The notes beneath the pieces were generated by a model. That model searched no databases, had not been told where the DNA came from, and worked only from the letters and a program-made list of their open reading frames with translations. Below, one piece after another: positions 35,509 to 43,982 of a DNA stretch of 64,000 bases. Each line of letters begins with the position of its first letter. The first letter of the stretch is position 1. The translations under genes and the position numbers were made by a program. The DNA is from Luteococcus sanguinis (lineage in GTDB: Bacteria > Actinomycetota > Actinomycetes > Propionibacteriales > Propionibacteriaceae): NCBI RefSeq assembly GCF_039527675.1, contig NZ_BAAAKI010000016.1, positions 62,001 through 126,000 of the forward strand, read 5' to 3'.

Positions 35509-35583
35509 CCGCCAAGGATGCCGTGTGAGGGCAATCCGGTTCCGCCGTGGGACCGGATTGCTCTCACGTGGCGATTTTGGCGG
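35509..35583. repeat. 75-bp palindromic element, copy 4
   Basis: Starts 22 bp after the metallophosphoesterase stop, same orientation as copies 1 and 3. Inner arms AGGGCAATCCGGTTCC and GGACCGGATTGCTCT; right outer arm TGGCGATTTTGGCGG. Copies 3 and 4 share nearly all of the right half. Confidence 0.92.
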
Positions 35584-35634
35584 GCGGATCCCTCGCCACT
35601 GGGGCTGCGAAGGTGCGGGCGTAGGGTGCAACCC

Positions 35635-36168
35635 ATGTGTGAGTACTGCGGATGTCGTTCCATCGACGTGATCGGTCGCTTCAGCGAGGAGCACTACACG
35701 GTCGTCGACCTGCTCGGTGACTTCGGCCGCGCCGTCGCCACCAAGGACCTCGAGAAGGTCGGACAGGCCGGACTGGTGCTCGCGAACACCCTGTGGCCAC
35801 ACACCAAGGCCGAGGAGGCGGGGCTCTTCCACGAGATGCGCAAGGACCCCGACTACACCGCCACCATCGACTCGCTGTGCGACGAGCACTCCAGCCTGGA
35901 CGAGCAGCTGGAACGCATCATGGACGGCGACCTCGACGAGTACCCGGCCTTCGAGGTGGCGCTGCGCCACCACATCGACCACGAGGAGAACGGTCTCTTC
36001 CCGGCCGCAGCGGTCGGCGTCGACGGGCCCACGTGGGAGCGGATCAACCAGCTCACCCACGACTTCGACCACACCGAGGGCATCGACCATGAACATGGTG
36101 ATGGGGAGCACGGCGACGGGACGCATGCCGAGGGCGAGCGCGCGCACCCCAGCTCCCACAGCCACTGA
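35635..36168 (+). CDS. Hemerythrin-like protein with His-rich tail
   Basis: 177 residues. The N-terminus MCEYCGCRSIDVIG (CxxCxC) is typical of an actinobacterial hemerythrin/HHE group. Four helices carry the likely diiron ligands: EEHYTVVDLL, LWPHTKAEEAGLFHEM, DEHSSLDEQLERI and LRHHIDHEENGLFPAA. The last 30 residues are rich in His, Asp, Glu and Gly (DHEHGDGEHGDGTHAEG) and may bind metal. Probable roles are oxygen, NO or iron sensing or storage. Cytosolic. Copy 4 of the 75-bp palindrome lies 51 bp before its start. Confidence 0.87.
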   Translation: MCEYCGCRSIDVIGRFSEEHYTVVDLLGDFGRAVATKDLEKVGQAGLVLANTLWPHTKAEEAGLFHEMRKDPDYTATIDSLCDEHSSLDEQLERIMDGDLDEYPAFEVALRHHIDHEENGLFPAAAVGVDGPTWERINQLTHDFDHTEGIDHEHGDGEHGDGTHAEGERAHPSSHSH

Positions 36169-36313
36169 CCCCCCGCGCACTACCCGGACGCGCACCATCG
36201 ACACGCGCACGCCGCGGCCAGCCAGGCATGAGGACCGGTCTCGCAGGTGAAGGCTCGCTGAACGCCCGTCCGGCTGCCATTGCCCGGCGCCGGCGTGGGT
36301 GAGGATGGGTCTC

Positions 36314-37432
36314 GTGACCTTCGACCCGCTCGCCCAACTCCGCGCGCCCGACGCGCCGGCCTTCGACGTCTTCCTGCACGGGATGGTCTTCCTGGACATC
36401 ATCTTCACCGGCATGGACGAGATGCCCGGCCCAGGCGAGGAGATCTGGAGCGACGGCATGGGCTCATGCCCGGGCGGCATCGCGAACCTGGCCGTGGCCA
36501 CCTCCCGGCTCGGCCTGCGGACCTCCTTGGGCGCCGCCTTCTCCACCGACGACTACGGCGAGTTCTGCTGGCGCACCCTGCGCGACCAGGAGGGCGTCGA
36601 CCTGTCAGCGTCCGCCCGCTACCCCGAGTGGCACTCGCCGGTGACCGTCTCGATGGCCGTCGGGGACGACCGCCAGATGGTCACCCACGGCCACCCGGCG
36701 CCGCAGCCCGCGTCCCAGATGATCGGCACCCCTCCCGCGGCCCGGGCGTGCATCGTCGACCTGCACCCCGAGACCCCGATCGGGGACGACGCCGACCCGA
36801 CCTGGGCCGACCAGGCCCGCGCGCAGGGCTCGCTGCTGTTCGCCGACGTCGGCTTCGACCAGACCGGCGTCCGGGACACGAGCGTCCTGGACCAACTGCA
36901 GTACTGCCATGCCTTCACCCCCAACCAGCTGGAGGCGATGGCCTACACCCGCACCGAGACCCCCTCGGACGCGCTCTACGCGATCGCCGACCGGGTCCCC
37001 CTGGCGGTGGTCACCGAGGGCCCGAACGGGGCCCGCGCGATCGACTCGGTGACCGGCGAGGAAGCGGTCGTCCCGGCACTACGCGTCCGTGCCGTCGACC
37101 CGACCGGGGCGGGGGACGTCTTCTGCGCGGCGCTGGTGCTCGGCTCGCTCGCCGGCTGGCCTCTGGACCAACGACTCGCCTTCTCCGCATTGTGCTCGTC
37201 GTTGTCGGTGCAACAGGTGGGCGGCTCGCTGGCCGCGCCCGGCTGGGGTGACATCGCCGACTGGTGGCACAAGGTGCGCGACGGGAAGGACGAGCGGATC
37301 TGCTCGTTGCCGCGGACCCTCGTCGCGTCCATGCGGCGGCGGTATGAGTTCCTGGACGACCTGGTGGCGACCGTCCCCAGCGGCGCGGTGCGCCGTGCCG
37401 CCGCGACCATCGCGCAGCTCTCGGACGCCTGA
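36314..37432 (+). CDS. PfkB-family carbohydrate kinase
   Basis: 372 residues from a GTG at 36314, with GAGG 9 nt upstream; an ATG at 36305 is an alternative. FDVFLHGMVFLDIIFTGM begins the PfkB fold, CPGGIANLAVATSRLGLRTSLGAAF is PfkB signature 1, and DPTGAGDVFCAALVLGSLAGW is signature 2 with the GAGD anion hole. It phosphorylates a sugar or nucleoside; the acidic MPGPGEEIWSDG lid region gives no clear substrate. The extra C-terminal 50 residues are basic. It is upstream of the biotin operon but probably separate, since that operon has its own operator. The 136 bp before it hold nothing recognisable. Confidence 0.87.
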   Translation: MTFDPLAQLRAPDAPAFDVFLHGMVFLDIIFTGMDEMPGPGEEIWSDGMGSCPGGIANLAVATSRLGLRTSLGAAFSTDDYGEFCWRTLRDQEGVDLSASARYPEWHSPVTVSMAVGDDRQMVTHGHPAPQPASQMIGTPPAARACIVDLHPETPIGDDADPTWADQARAQGSLLFADVGFDQTGVRDTSVLDQLQYCHAFTPNQLEAMAYTRTETPSDALYAIADRVPLAVVTEGPNGARAIDSVTGEEAVVPALRVRAVDPTGAGDVFCAALVLGSLAGWPLDQRLAFSALCSSLSVQQVGGSLAAPGWGDIADWWHKVRDGKDERICSLPRTLVASMRRRYEFLDDLVATVPSGAVRRAAATIAQLSDA

Positions 37433-37461
37433 CAGCGTCCCAGCATCCGGGCTGGTGGGAA

Positions 37462-37486
37462 CCGACTTGAACAGTGTTCAAGTCGG
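37462..37486. promoter_or_regulatory. Perfect palindrome before the biotin operon, BioQ-like operator
   Basis: CCGACTTGAAC and GTTCAAGTCGG are perfect 11-bp arms around AGT, 38 bp before the bioA start. The core TGAAC-N3-GTTCA resembles the operator I recall for the TetR-type biotin repressor BioQ of corynebacteria and mycobacteria. Biotin-dependent repression is therefore inferred. The BioQ gene is not in the window. Confidence 0.75.
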
Positions 37487-37523
37487 GGTGTAGAAATCAT
37501 GCATCCGCAATGAGGAGGATGCA

Positions 37524-38861
37524 ATGGAGCACGCCACCGGTCTACTGGCTCGAGACGCCGAGCACCTGTGGCACCCCTATGCCCCCTCGAAGCCCTCGTC
37601 CGTCTTCGCGGTCGTCGAGGAGGCGTCCGGCAGCACATTGGTGCTTGACGACGGGAAGCGACGCATCGAGGCCGTCGACGCGATGGCGTCGTGGTGGTGC
37701 CAGCTGCACGGCTACCGCAACCCGGTGCTGGACGAGGCCTTGCACACCCAGGTCGACCGCTTCAGCCATGTCATGTTCGGCGGACTCACCCACGAGCCTG
37801 CGGTGCGGGTCGCCGAGCAGCTCGTCGACCTCGCGCCAGCGGGCATGAACCGGGTCTTCCTGGCCGACTCCGGCTCGGTCGCGATGGAGGTGGCGCTCAA
37901 GTTCGTCCGTCAGGTCGCGATCTGCCGAGCAAGCAGCTCCGCCGGTAGCCGTGGCGGGCTCAGGGTCGCCGCACTGACGGGGGCCTACCACGGCGACACG
38001 CTCGGCGCGATGAGCGTCTGCGACCCCGGTGGCGGGATGCACGCGATGTTCGCCGATTCCCTGCCGACACAGGTCTTCCTGCCCCGCCCGCCCCGCTTTG
38101 GTGCCGAGGCCTACGCCGTGGACGCATGGAGCAGCGCGGCCGCACAGGTGCTCGACGAACACCAGGACGAGCTGTGCGCCATCGTCGTCGAACCGGTGCT
38201 GCAGGGCGCGGGTGGCATGTGGGGTTGGTCGCCCATCGCGCTGGCGTGGCTGCGCGCGCAGGCCACCGAGCGCGGGCTGTTGTTGGTGGCCGACGAGATC
38301 GCGACCGGCTTCGGACGCACCGGGCAACTCTTCGCCTGCGACTGGGCCCAGGTGGTTCCGGACGTGCTGGTGGTCGGCAAGTCGATGACCGGCGGCTACC
38401 TCACCCAGGCCGCGATGATCACCACGGACGCCTTGGCCGCCGAGCTGGACGCCGGTCCGGGTGGCGCCCTGATGCACGGACCCACCTTCATGGGGAACCC
38501 CTTGGCCTGCGCCGCATCCTCGGCGAGCTTGGGGATCATCGCGTCCGGAGCCTGGCGCGAGCCGGTCGCCGCGATCACGGACGGCTTCGAGCGCGGGCTC
38601 GGAGGGTTGCGCGAGGTGCCCGGGGTGCGCGAGGTCCGTGTCCTCGGCGCCACGGCGGCGGTCCAGCTGCAGGGCGCTGTCGACGTCCCACTGGCCACCC
38701 GCACCGCGCTGGACCACGGCACCTGGATCAGGCCCTTCCGCGACCTCGTCTACGCGATGCCGCCCTTCGTCATCACCCCCGAGGAACTCGACCGCGTCTG
38801 TGGCGCGATCACCGCTGCCGTCCTCGCGAACGTGCAACGCACCACCAAGGAGGCGGCATGA
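37524..38861 (+). CDS. bioA: Adenosylmethionine-8-amino-7-oxononanoate aminotransferase
   Basis: 445 residues. It makes 7,8-diaminopelargonate from KAPA with S-adenosylmethionine as amino donor. HLWHPYAPSKP (substrate loop), DAMASWWCQLHGYRNPVLDEAL, FLADSGSVAMEVALKF, AYHGDTLGAMSVCDP, VADEIATGFGRTG and the PLP Lys in VVGKSMTGGYL are all present. GAGGAGG precedes the ATG. It is first in bioA-bioD-permease-bioB and overlaps bioD by ATGA. Confidence 0.96.
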   Translation: MEHATGLLARDAEHLWHPYAPSKPSSVFAVVEEASGSTLVLDDGKRRIEAVDAMASWWCQLHGYRNPVLDEALHTQVDRFSHVMFGGLTHEPAVRVAEQLVDLAPAGMNRVFLADSGSVAMEVALKFVRQVAICRASSSAGSRGGLRVAALTGAYHGDTLGAMSVCDPGGGMHAMFADSLPTQVFLPRPPRFGAEAYAVDAWSSAAAQVLDEHQDELCAIVVEPVLQGAGGMWGWSPIALAWLRAQATERGLLLVADEIATGFGRTGQLFACDWAQVVPDVLVVGKSMTGGYLTQAAMITTDALAAELDAGPGGALMHGPTFMGNPLACAASSASLGIIASGAWREPVAAITDGFERGLGGLREVPGVREVRVLGATAAVQLQGAVDVPLATRTALDHGTWIRPFRDLVYAMPPFVITPEELDRVCGAITAAVLANVQRTTKEAA

Positions 38862-39580
38862 CCACGAAACTGCCCGTGACCAGCGGCATCGTCATCATCA
38901 CCGGCACCGACACCGACGTCGGTAAGTCGATCGTCACCGCCGAACTCACCCGCCAACTGCTTACCGACGGCACCGACCTCGTGGTCGTGAAGCCCACCCA
39001 GACCGGGCTCGAGCCCGGCGAGGAGGGGGACGTCCAACTCGTCGGACGCCTGTCCGGACTCGCGCCCGAACGCTGCCTCGAGTTCGTCCGGCTGCCTGAA
39101 CCGCTGGCGCCCACCACGGCTGCCCGCCGTGCCGGCGTCACGCTGGCCCCGATGGCGGACGTCGCGCGCGACCTGGCGGCGCTTGCCCGCGAACACCAGC
39201 TCGTCCTGGTCGAGGGTGCCGGCGGAGTGACGGTCGGGCTCGACGGTGTCGGGGACGGCTTGCTGGAGCTCGCGGACGCGCTCACGACACTGGGCACTCC
39301 GCCCGTCTTCGTCGTGGTCGCGCGGCCGGGGCTGGGGACGCTGAACCACTCCCGCCTCACCTGCGACGCGATCACCACTCGGGGGCACGCCGTCGCCGGA
39401 CTGGTCGTCGGCTCCTGGCCCGGTGTTGCCGGAGTCGCGCCCGACCTGGCCGAGAGCTGCAACATCGCCGAGCTCGCCGACTTCACCGGTGTACCCCTGC
39501 TGGGCGCGCTGCGCGCCGGCTCCGGTGCCTCCCCTGAAGCCCTCGCCTCCAGCTGGCTCGACCCCGAGGAGACCCGATGA
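38858..39580 (+). CDS. bioD: Dethiobiotin synthetase
   Basis: 240 residues. It forms the ureido ring of dethiobiotin from diaminopelargonate, CO2 and ATP. P-loop GTDTDVGKSIVTA, substrate motif VKPTQTG and VLVEGAGGVTVGL are present. The ATG overlaps the bioA stop, and its stop overlaps the following permease (ATGA), so all three are coupled. Confidence 0.96.
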   Translation: MTTKLPVTSGIVIITGTDTDVGKSIVTAELTRQLLTDGTDLVVVKPTQTGLEPGEEGDVQLVGRLSGLAPERCLEFVRLPEPLAPTTAARRAGVTLAPMADVARDLAALAREHQLVLVEGAGGVTVGLDGVGDGLLELADALTTLGTPPVFVVVARPGLGTLNHSRLTCDAITTRGHAVAGLVVGSWPGVAGVAPDLAESCNIAELADFTGVPLLGALRAGSGASPEALASSWLDPEETR

Positions 39581-40959
39581 CCGCCGCCGAGTTCACAGCC
39601 ACCGAGACCACGGCCCCCGCCCATGACGAGGTCGAGGCGCTGGGCTATCAGCCGCAGCTGCACCGCCAGCTCGGCTTCGGGTCCCTGCTCGTCTACGGGC
39701 TGTTGTTCTTCGTCCCGCTGGCGCCGGTGGCCGTCTTCGGGCCGGTCGTCAACCGCTCCGGCGGTGTCCCGGTGCTGGTCTACGCCGTCGCCGCCATCGT
39801 GATGGGGCTGTCAGCGGTCAGCTACCGCGAGATGGCGCTCCGCTTCCCGACCGCCGGATCGGTCTACGGCTACGTCCGCCATGGGGCGGGAGAGCACCTC
39901 GGCTTCATCGCCGGCTGGATGATCCTGCTCGACTACCTGATGATGCCCTCACTCCTGGTGATCCTCGCCTCGCTGGCGTTGGCCCACTCCATCCCGGGCA
40001 TCCCCGTCGTGGTGTTCACGCTGGGTTTCGTGCTCGCGTCCGTGCTGCTGAACGTCTTCGGCATCACCGTCACCACCCGGGCCGGGCTGGTGCTGCTGGC
40101 CATCCAGATGGCCGTGATGCTCACCTTCTTCGGTTTCGTCGCAGCAGCGGTCAGCAGCGGCGAGGTGCAGCTGAGCGCAGCACCGCTGTGGCGCGCCGGG
40201 GTCACACCGGCCGGGGTGCTGTCGGCGGTCTCGATCGCCGCGCTCAGCTACCTCGGGTTCGACGCCGTTGCCACCCTCAACGAGGAGGCCAAGGGCGGCG
40301 GACGGGCCGTCGCCTGGGCCACCACCGTGCTGCTCGGTGTGGTCACCGTCCTGTTCTGCCTGCAGGTCTGGGCCGCCGCGCTGGTCAGCCCCGACGCTGC
40401 CTTCGCGAAGGGGACGACCACCACCCGCGCCTTCTACCACGCGGTCGACGCCGTGGCCCCGAGCTGGTTCTCGGTCGTCTTCACCCTCACCAATGCCTTC
40501 GTCGCCATCTTCGCCTGCTTGGTCGTCGCGCACGCGTCCACCGCCCGTCTGCTCTTCGCCATGGGACGCGATGGCGTCCTGCCCCGCTTCCTCGGCACCA
40601 CCACCGAGACCGGGGTGCCGCGCGCCGCGGTGCTCACCACGGGTGCGCTGGCACTCGTCCTCGGCGTCGCGCTGGCCGGACGCGCGGAGCTGGTCACCTC
40701 GCTGGTGACCTTCGGGGCCCTGTCCAGCTATGTCTTCCTGCACGCCGCGGTGTGGTGGCGCTGCTGGAACCAGGAGCGCAGCGGTCGACTCGTCGCACAC
40801 CTTCTCGTCCCGCTGCTCGGCTCGGTCGCCCTGCTGTTCGCACTCAGCCAGACCGAGGGCCTCACCCGCTCCGTCGGGCTCGTCTGGCTGGCGGTCGGCG
40901 CGACGGTCCTGCTCGTCCAGAAGCTCTCCGCACGCCCCCTTGCACGTCCCCAGACCTGA
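39577..40959 (+). CDS. APC-family permease embedded in the biotin operon
   Basis: 460 residues, 12 helices. Helix 1 is VPLAPVAVFGPVVNRSGGVPVLVYAVA, helix 3 YREMALRFPTAGSVYGYVRHGAGEHLGFIAGW and helix 6 LSYLGFDAVATLNEEAKGGGRAVAWAT, as in the APC amino-acid carriers. It is fused by ATGA overlap to bioD and followed 42 bp later by bioB. bioF and bioC/bioH are absent here, so a substrate such as KAPA or diaminopelargonate, both amino-acid-like, is a reasonable guess. This is inference; no YigM-, BioY- or YhfUTS-type transporter resemblance was noted. Confidence 0.9.
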   Translation: MTAAEFTATETTAPAHDEVEALGYQPQLHRQLGFGSLLVYGLLFFVPLAPVAVFGPVVNRSGGVPVLVYAVAAIVMGLSAVSYREMALRFPTAGSVYGYVRHGAGEHLGFIAGWMILLDYLMMPSLLVILASLALAHSIPGIPVVVFTLGFVLASVLLNVFGITVTTRAGLVLLAIQMAVMLTFFGFVAAAVSSGEVQLSAAPLWRAGVTPAGVLSAVSIAALSYLGFDAVATLNEEAKGGGRAVAWATTVLLGVVTVLFCLQVWAAALVSPDAAFAKGTTTTRAFYHAVDAVAPSWFSVVFTLTNAFVAIFACLVVAHASTARLLFAMGRDGVLPRFLGTTTETGVPRAAVLTTGALALVLGVALAGRAELVTSLVTFGALSSYVFLHAAVWWRCWNQERSGRLVAHLLVPLLGSVALLFALSQTEGLTRSVGLVWLAVGATVLLVQKLSARPLARPQT

Positions 40960-41001
40960 CCATCCGCTCACCCTCATCCCGCCCACAACCCAGGAGCTGA
41001 C

Positions 41002-42234
41002 ATGACCACCTTGGACCTCGACCAGATCACCGCCACCGCCCTGTCGGGCACCTCGATCAGCCGTGAGGACGCGCTGGCCGTGCTCGGCAGCGGCAACGAC
41101 CAACTGATGGGCGTCGTGGCCGCCGCCTCGGCGGTCCGCCGGAAGTTCTTCGGACGCCGCGTCAAGCTGAACTACCTGGTCAACCTGAAGTCGGGCCTGT
41201 GCCCCGAGGACTGCTCCTACTGCTCGCAGTCGTTGGGCGCCAAGACCGGCGTGCTGAAGTACAGCTGGCTGTCGACCGAGCAGGCCACCGCCGCCGCCAC
41301 GGCGGGCGTCGGGGGCGGCGCGCGCCGCGTCTGCCTGGTCGCGTCGGGTCGTGGCCCGTCGAACCGGGACGTCGACCGCGTTGGGCAGATCATCGGGCAC
41401 ATCAAGGCCGAAAACCCCGAGGTCGAGGTGTGCGCCTGCCTCGGCTTCCTGACCGAACAGCAGGCCAGCACCCTGCACGAGGCCGGTGCGGACGCCTACA
41501 ACCACAACCTCAACTCGGCCGAGTCGAACTACGCCGAGATCTGTTCCACGCACAGCTACTCCGACCGCGTCGACACCGTCGAGACCGCCAAGCGCGGCGG
41601 ACTCTCGCCCTGCTCCGGCCTGATCGCCGGCATGGGCGAGACGGACGAGGAACTGGTGGACGTGCTGTTCGCGCTGCGGGAGCTGGGCGTCGACTCGGTG
41701 CCGGTGAACTTCCTGCTCCCCTTCGAGGGCACCCCGCTGCATGGCCACCAGGAACTCACCCCCCAGCGCTGCCTGCGCATCCTGGCGATGGCGCGGCTGG
41801 TCTGCCCCGACGTCGAGGTGCGCGCCGCCGCCGGACGCGAGTACCACCTGCGCTCCATGCAGCCGCTGGCACTCGAGATCTGCAACTCGATCTTCCTCGG
41901 CGACTACCTGACCAGCGAGGGACAGGCCGGTGACGCCGACCTGCGGATGCTGGCCGACCTCGGCTTCACCGTGCAGGGTGCGGACGGTGAGGAGATCGAC
42001 CCGATGGAGTTGCTCAGCGCGCGCGGTGCCAAGCACGGTCATGCTGGCCATGGTGCTGCTGACGTGGCTGCCTGCGGATCGGCCGTGGGTGCCGGCTGTG
42101 GCTCGTCCTGCGGTGGCTGTGACCATGCCACGGACAGCGCAGCTGCCCCCTCGAGCGACGTGGCCGAGGGCGCCGAGCCCGAGGTGCACGTCCGTCGTCG
42201 CGGGGCCGGGACGCAGGTGCCGGCCAACGTCTGA
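41002..42234 (+). CDS. bioB: Biotin synthase with Cys/His-rich C-terminal extension
   Basis: 410 residues. The radical-SAM cysteines are C67-x3-C71-x2-C74 (CPEDCSYC). The [2Fe-2S] ligand equivalents are in RRVCLVAS, VEVCACLG and LSPCSGLIAG, and Arg in VEVRAAAGREYH. The barrel ends near residue 340. A further 70 residues are His/Gly/Ala-rich (KHGHAGHGAADVAAC) and carry C358, C366, C370 and C373; the last three repeat the CX3CX2C spacing (CGSSCGGC). The tail is absent from E. coli BioB and might bind a repair or sulfur-donor cluster. AGGAG precedes the ATG. Confidence 0.96.
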   Translation: MTTLDLDQITATALSGTSISREDALAVLGSGNDQLMGVVAAASAVRRKFFGRRVKLNYLVNLKSGLCPEDCSYCSQSLGAKTGVLKYSWLSTEQATAAATAGVGGGARRVCLVASGRGPSNRDVDRVGQIIGHIKAENPEVEVCACLGFLTEQQASTLHEAGADAYNHNLNSAESNYAEICSTHSYSDRVDTVETAKRGGLSPCSGLIAGMGETDEELVDVLFALRELGVDSVPVNFLLPFEGTPLHGHQELTPQRCLRILAMARLVCPDVEVRAAAGREYHLRSMQPLALEICNSIFLGDYLTSEGQAGDADLRMLADLGFTVQGADGEEIDPMELLSARGAKHGHAGHGAADVAACGSAVGAGCGSSCGGCDHATDSAAAPSSDVAEGAEPEVHVRRRGAGTQVPANV

Positions 42235-42257
42235 GCGTGCTGGTGGGGGGCACGCTC
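42233..42257 (+). terminator. Short hairpin at the end of the biotin operon
   Basis: GAGCGTGC (overlapping the bioB stop) pairs with GCACGCTC around TGGTGGGGG. It is a modest terminator-like stem; no T-run follows. Confidence 0.45.
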
Positions 42258-42334
42258 TCGGCCCGGGGTTCCGCTGTGGGCAGGTCACCCGGCTGTGCCC
42301 AGAGCACTAGTCTGGCGGCGAAAAAGGAGCGCCC

Positions 42335-43786
42335 ATGCCACACATCGGTCACCCCGTTCACCCCAAGACGGACAACGCCCAGTTCGAGTCGCTGCGCCAT
42401 CGCACCACGAGCCGCGAGGAGCGTGTCGCCTTCGGGCGGTCCCTGCGTGAGCAGGTGCCCGTGCGATCGCTCGCAGACTGGGACCCCTCGGTGCGCTCGG
42501 CGGACCCGATCGACCTGATCCGCGGTTCGCACGAGGGACGGGTCCCGGAGTTGGTGGCGGTCCGGGTGGGCCGGATGGCCAGCTCCCCCTACGGCTTCCT
42601 TCGGGGGTCGGCGGTCGTGATGGCGCACGACGTCGCACACCTGCCCGCGTCCGGGATCCGGCCGGTTGTCTGTGGTGACGCGCACCTGGGCAACTTCGGC
42701 TTCTACCGTTCGCCCGAGGGCGCGCAGGTGATCGACCTGAACGACTTCGACGAGGCTCATCCCGGCGCCTGGGAGTGGGACCTGCGCCGGCTCACCACGG
42801 CCGTCGTCTGCGCCGGACGCGAGAATGGCTACTCCGAGCAGAACTGCGCCGACGCCGTGGCGAACTGCGTCGCGAGCTACCGGTCGACGATCGCCGAGCT
42901 CGCCACCCAACCGCTGCTGCGCCGCTCCTTCGAGCGCCTCGACGTCGACACCCTGCGCGACCGGGCCCAGGACACCTCCCTGCGGGAGGCGATCGTCCGG
43001 TCGGCGCGGACCGCCCGCAAGCGCACCAGTGACCGCGCGCTGCCGCGCTTCACCCAACAGGACGAGCAGGGCAACCGCCGCATCGTCGAGGAGCCGCCGC
43101 TGATCACCCGGCTGCACGACGACGAGTACAACGCCGTTGCCGTCGGCCTGGACGACTACCTGTGGTCGCTGGCGCCGCACTGGCGTCGCGTGGTGGGCGG
43201 CTACCACCTGGTCGACATCGCCCACAAGGTCGTCGGAGTCGGGTCGGTGGGGCTGCGCGCCTATGTCGCGCTGCTCGAGGGGTCGAGCCCCGACGACGTG
43301 CTCTTCCTGCAGCTGAAGGAGGCCAGGCGGTCAGTGCTGGCACCCTATGTGCACGGCGACGTCCCCCGGCACTCGCACCAGGGCCAGCGTGTGGTCGAGT
43401 ACCAGCAGGCGCTGCAGTCGACGTCCGATCCCTTGCTGGGCTGGAGCCGGATCGATGGGCGCGACTACTACGTACGGATGTTCCGCAACATGAAGGGGAC
43501 GATCCCCCTCAATGACATCGGGCCCGGGGCGCTGGCCGACTACGCCGGCATCGTCGGGGCGTTGCTGGGCAAGGGCCACGCCCGCACCGCCGGAGCCTCC
43601 ATGATCTCGGGCTACCTGGGCGGGGGCGGCAAGGCCACCGACGCCTTCGTGAAGTTCGCGCGTCTGTACGCAGACCAGAACGAGGCCGATCACGCAGCGC
43701 TGGTGAAGGCCGCCCGCGAGGGCACGCTCCCGATCGCGGACGGGGCGCTGGAGTCCATGGGGTCCGCCTTCCGTCCCGGCGGATAG
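42335..43786 (+). CDS. DUF2252 family protein (kinase-like fold)
   Basis: 483 residues from the ATG at 42335, with AAAGGAG upstream. The DUF2252 core is clear: FLRGSAVVMAHDVAHLPASG, VVCGDAHLGNFGFYRSPEG, then VIDLNDFDEAHPGAWEWDLRRL. GDAHLGNFG and the Asp of DLNDFDEA correspond to the catalytic and metal loops of aminoglycoside-phosphotransferase/choline-kinase folds, so ATP-dependent phosphoryl transfer is plausible but undemonstrated. It stands alone. The 196 bp after it, to the convergent channel gene, hold only a short unassigned open frame. Confidence 0.9.
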   Translation: MPHIGHPVHPKTDNAQFESLRHRTTSREERVAFGRSLREQVPVRSLADWDPSVRSADPIDLIRGSHEGRVPELVAVRVGRMASSPYGFLRGSAVVMAHDVAHLPASGIRPVVCGDAHLGNFGFYRSPEGAQVIDLNDFDEAHPGAWEWDLRRLTTAVVCAGRENGYSEQNCADAVANCVASYRSTIAELATQPLLRRSFERLDVDTLRDRAQDTSLREAIVRSARTARKRTSDRALPRFTQQDEQGNRRIVEEPPLITRLHDDEYNAVAVGLDDYLWSLAPHWRRVVGGYHLVDIAHKVVGVGSVGLRAYVALLEGSSPDDVLFLQLKEARRSVLAPYVHGDVPRHSHQGQRVVEYQQALQSTSDPLLGWSRIDGRDYYVRMFRNMKGTIPLNDIGPGALADYAGIVGALLGKGHARTAGASMISGYLGGGGKATDAFVKFARLYADQNEADHAALVKAAREGTLPIADGALESMGSAFRPGG

Positions 43787-43982
43787 TCGGTCGGGGAGGG
43801 GTTGACTGAAAACCGGACGAATCGGGGCTGTTGCACGTTCCACTCGCCGATCTGGACGGCTGGCATCCGTTCTTCAGCAGCAGTTGGCCGGTCGCACGGT
43901 CGTGGCGGCGAGGGACTGCCAGCCTGCGGCCGCCGGGATGGCCCCCAGGGGTCGGCCGGAGCACCAGCCGGGAACCGCCGGC

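Noticed and set aside
39949..42288. Long minus-strand open frame opposite the permease-bioB segment
   Set aside because: Antisense shadow; the plus strand holds unmistakable APC and BioB motifs.
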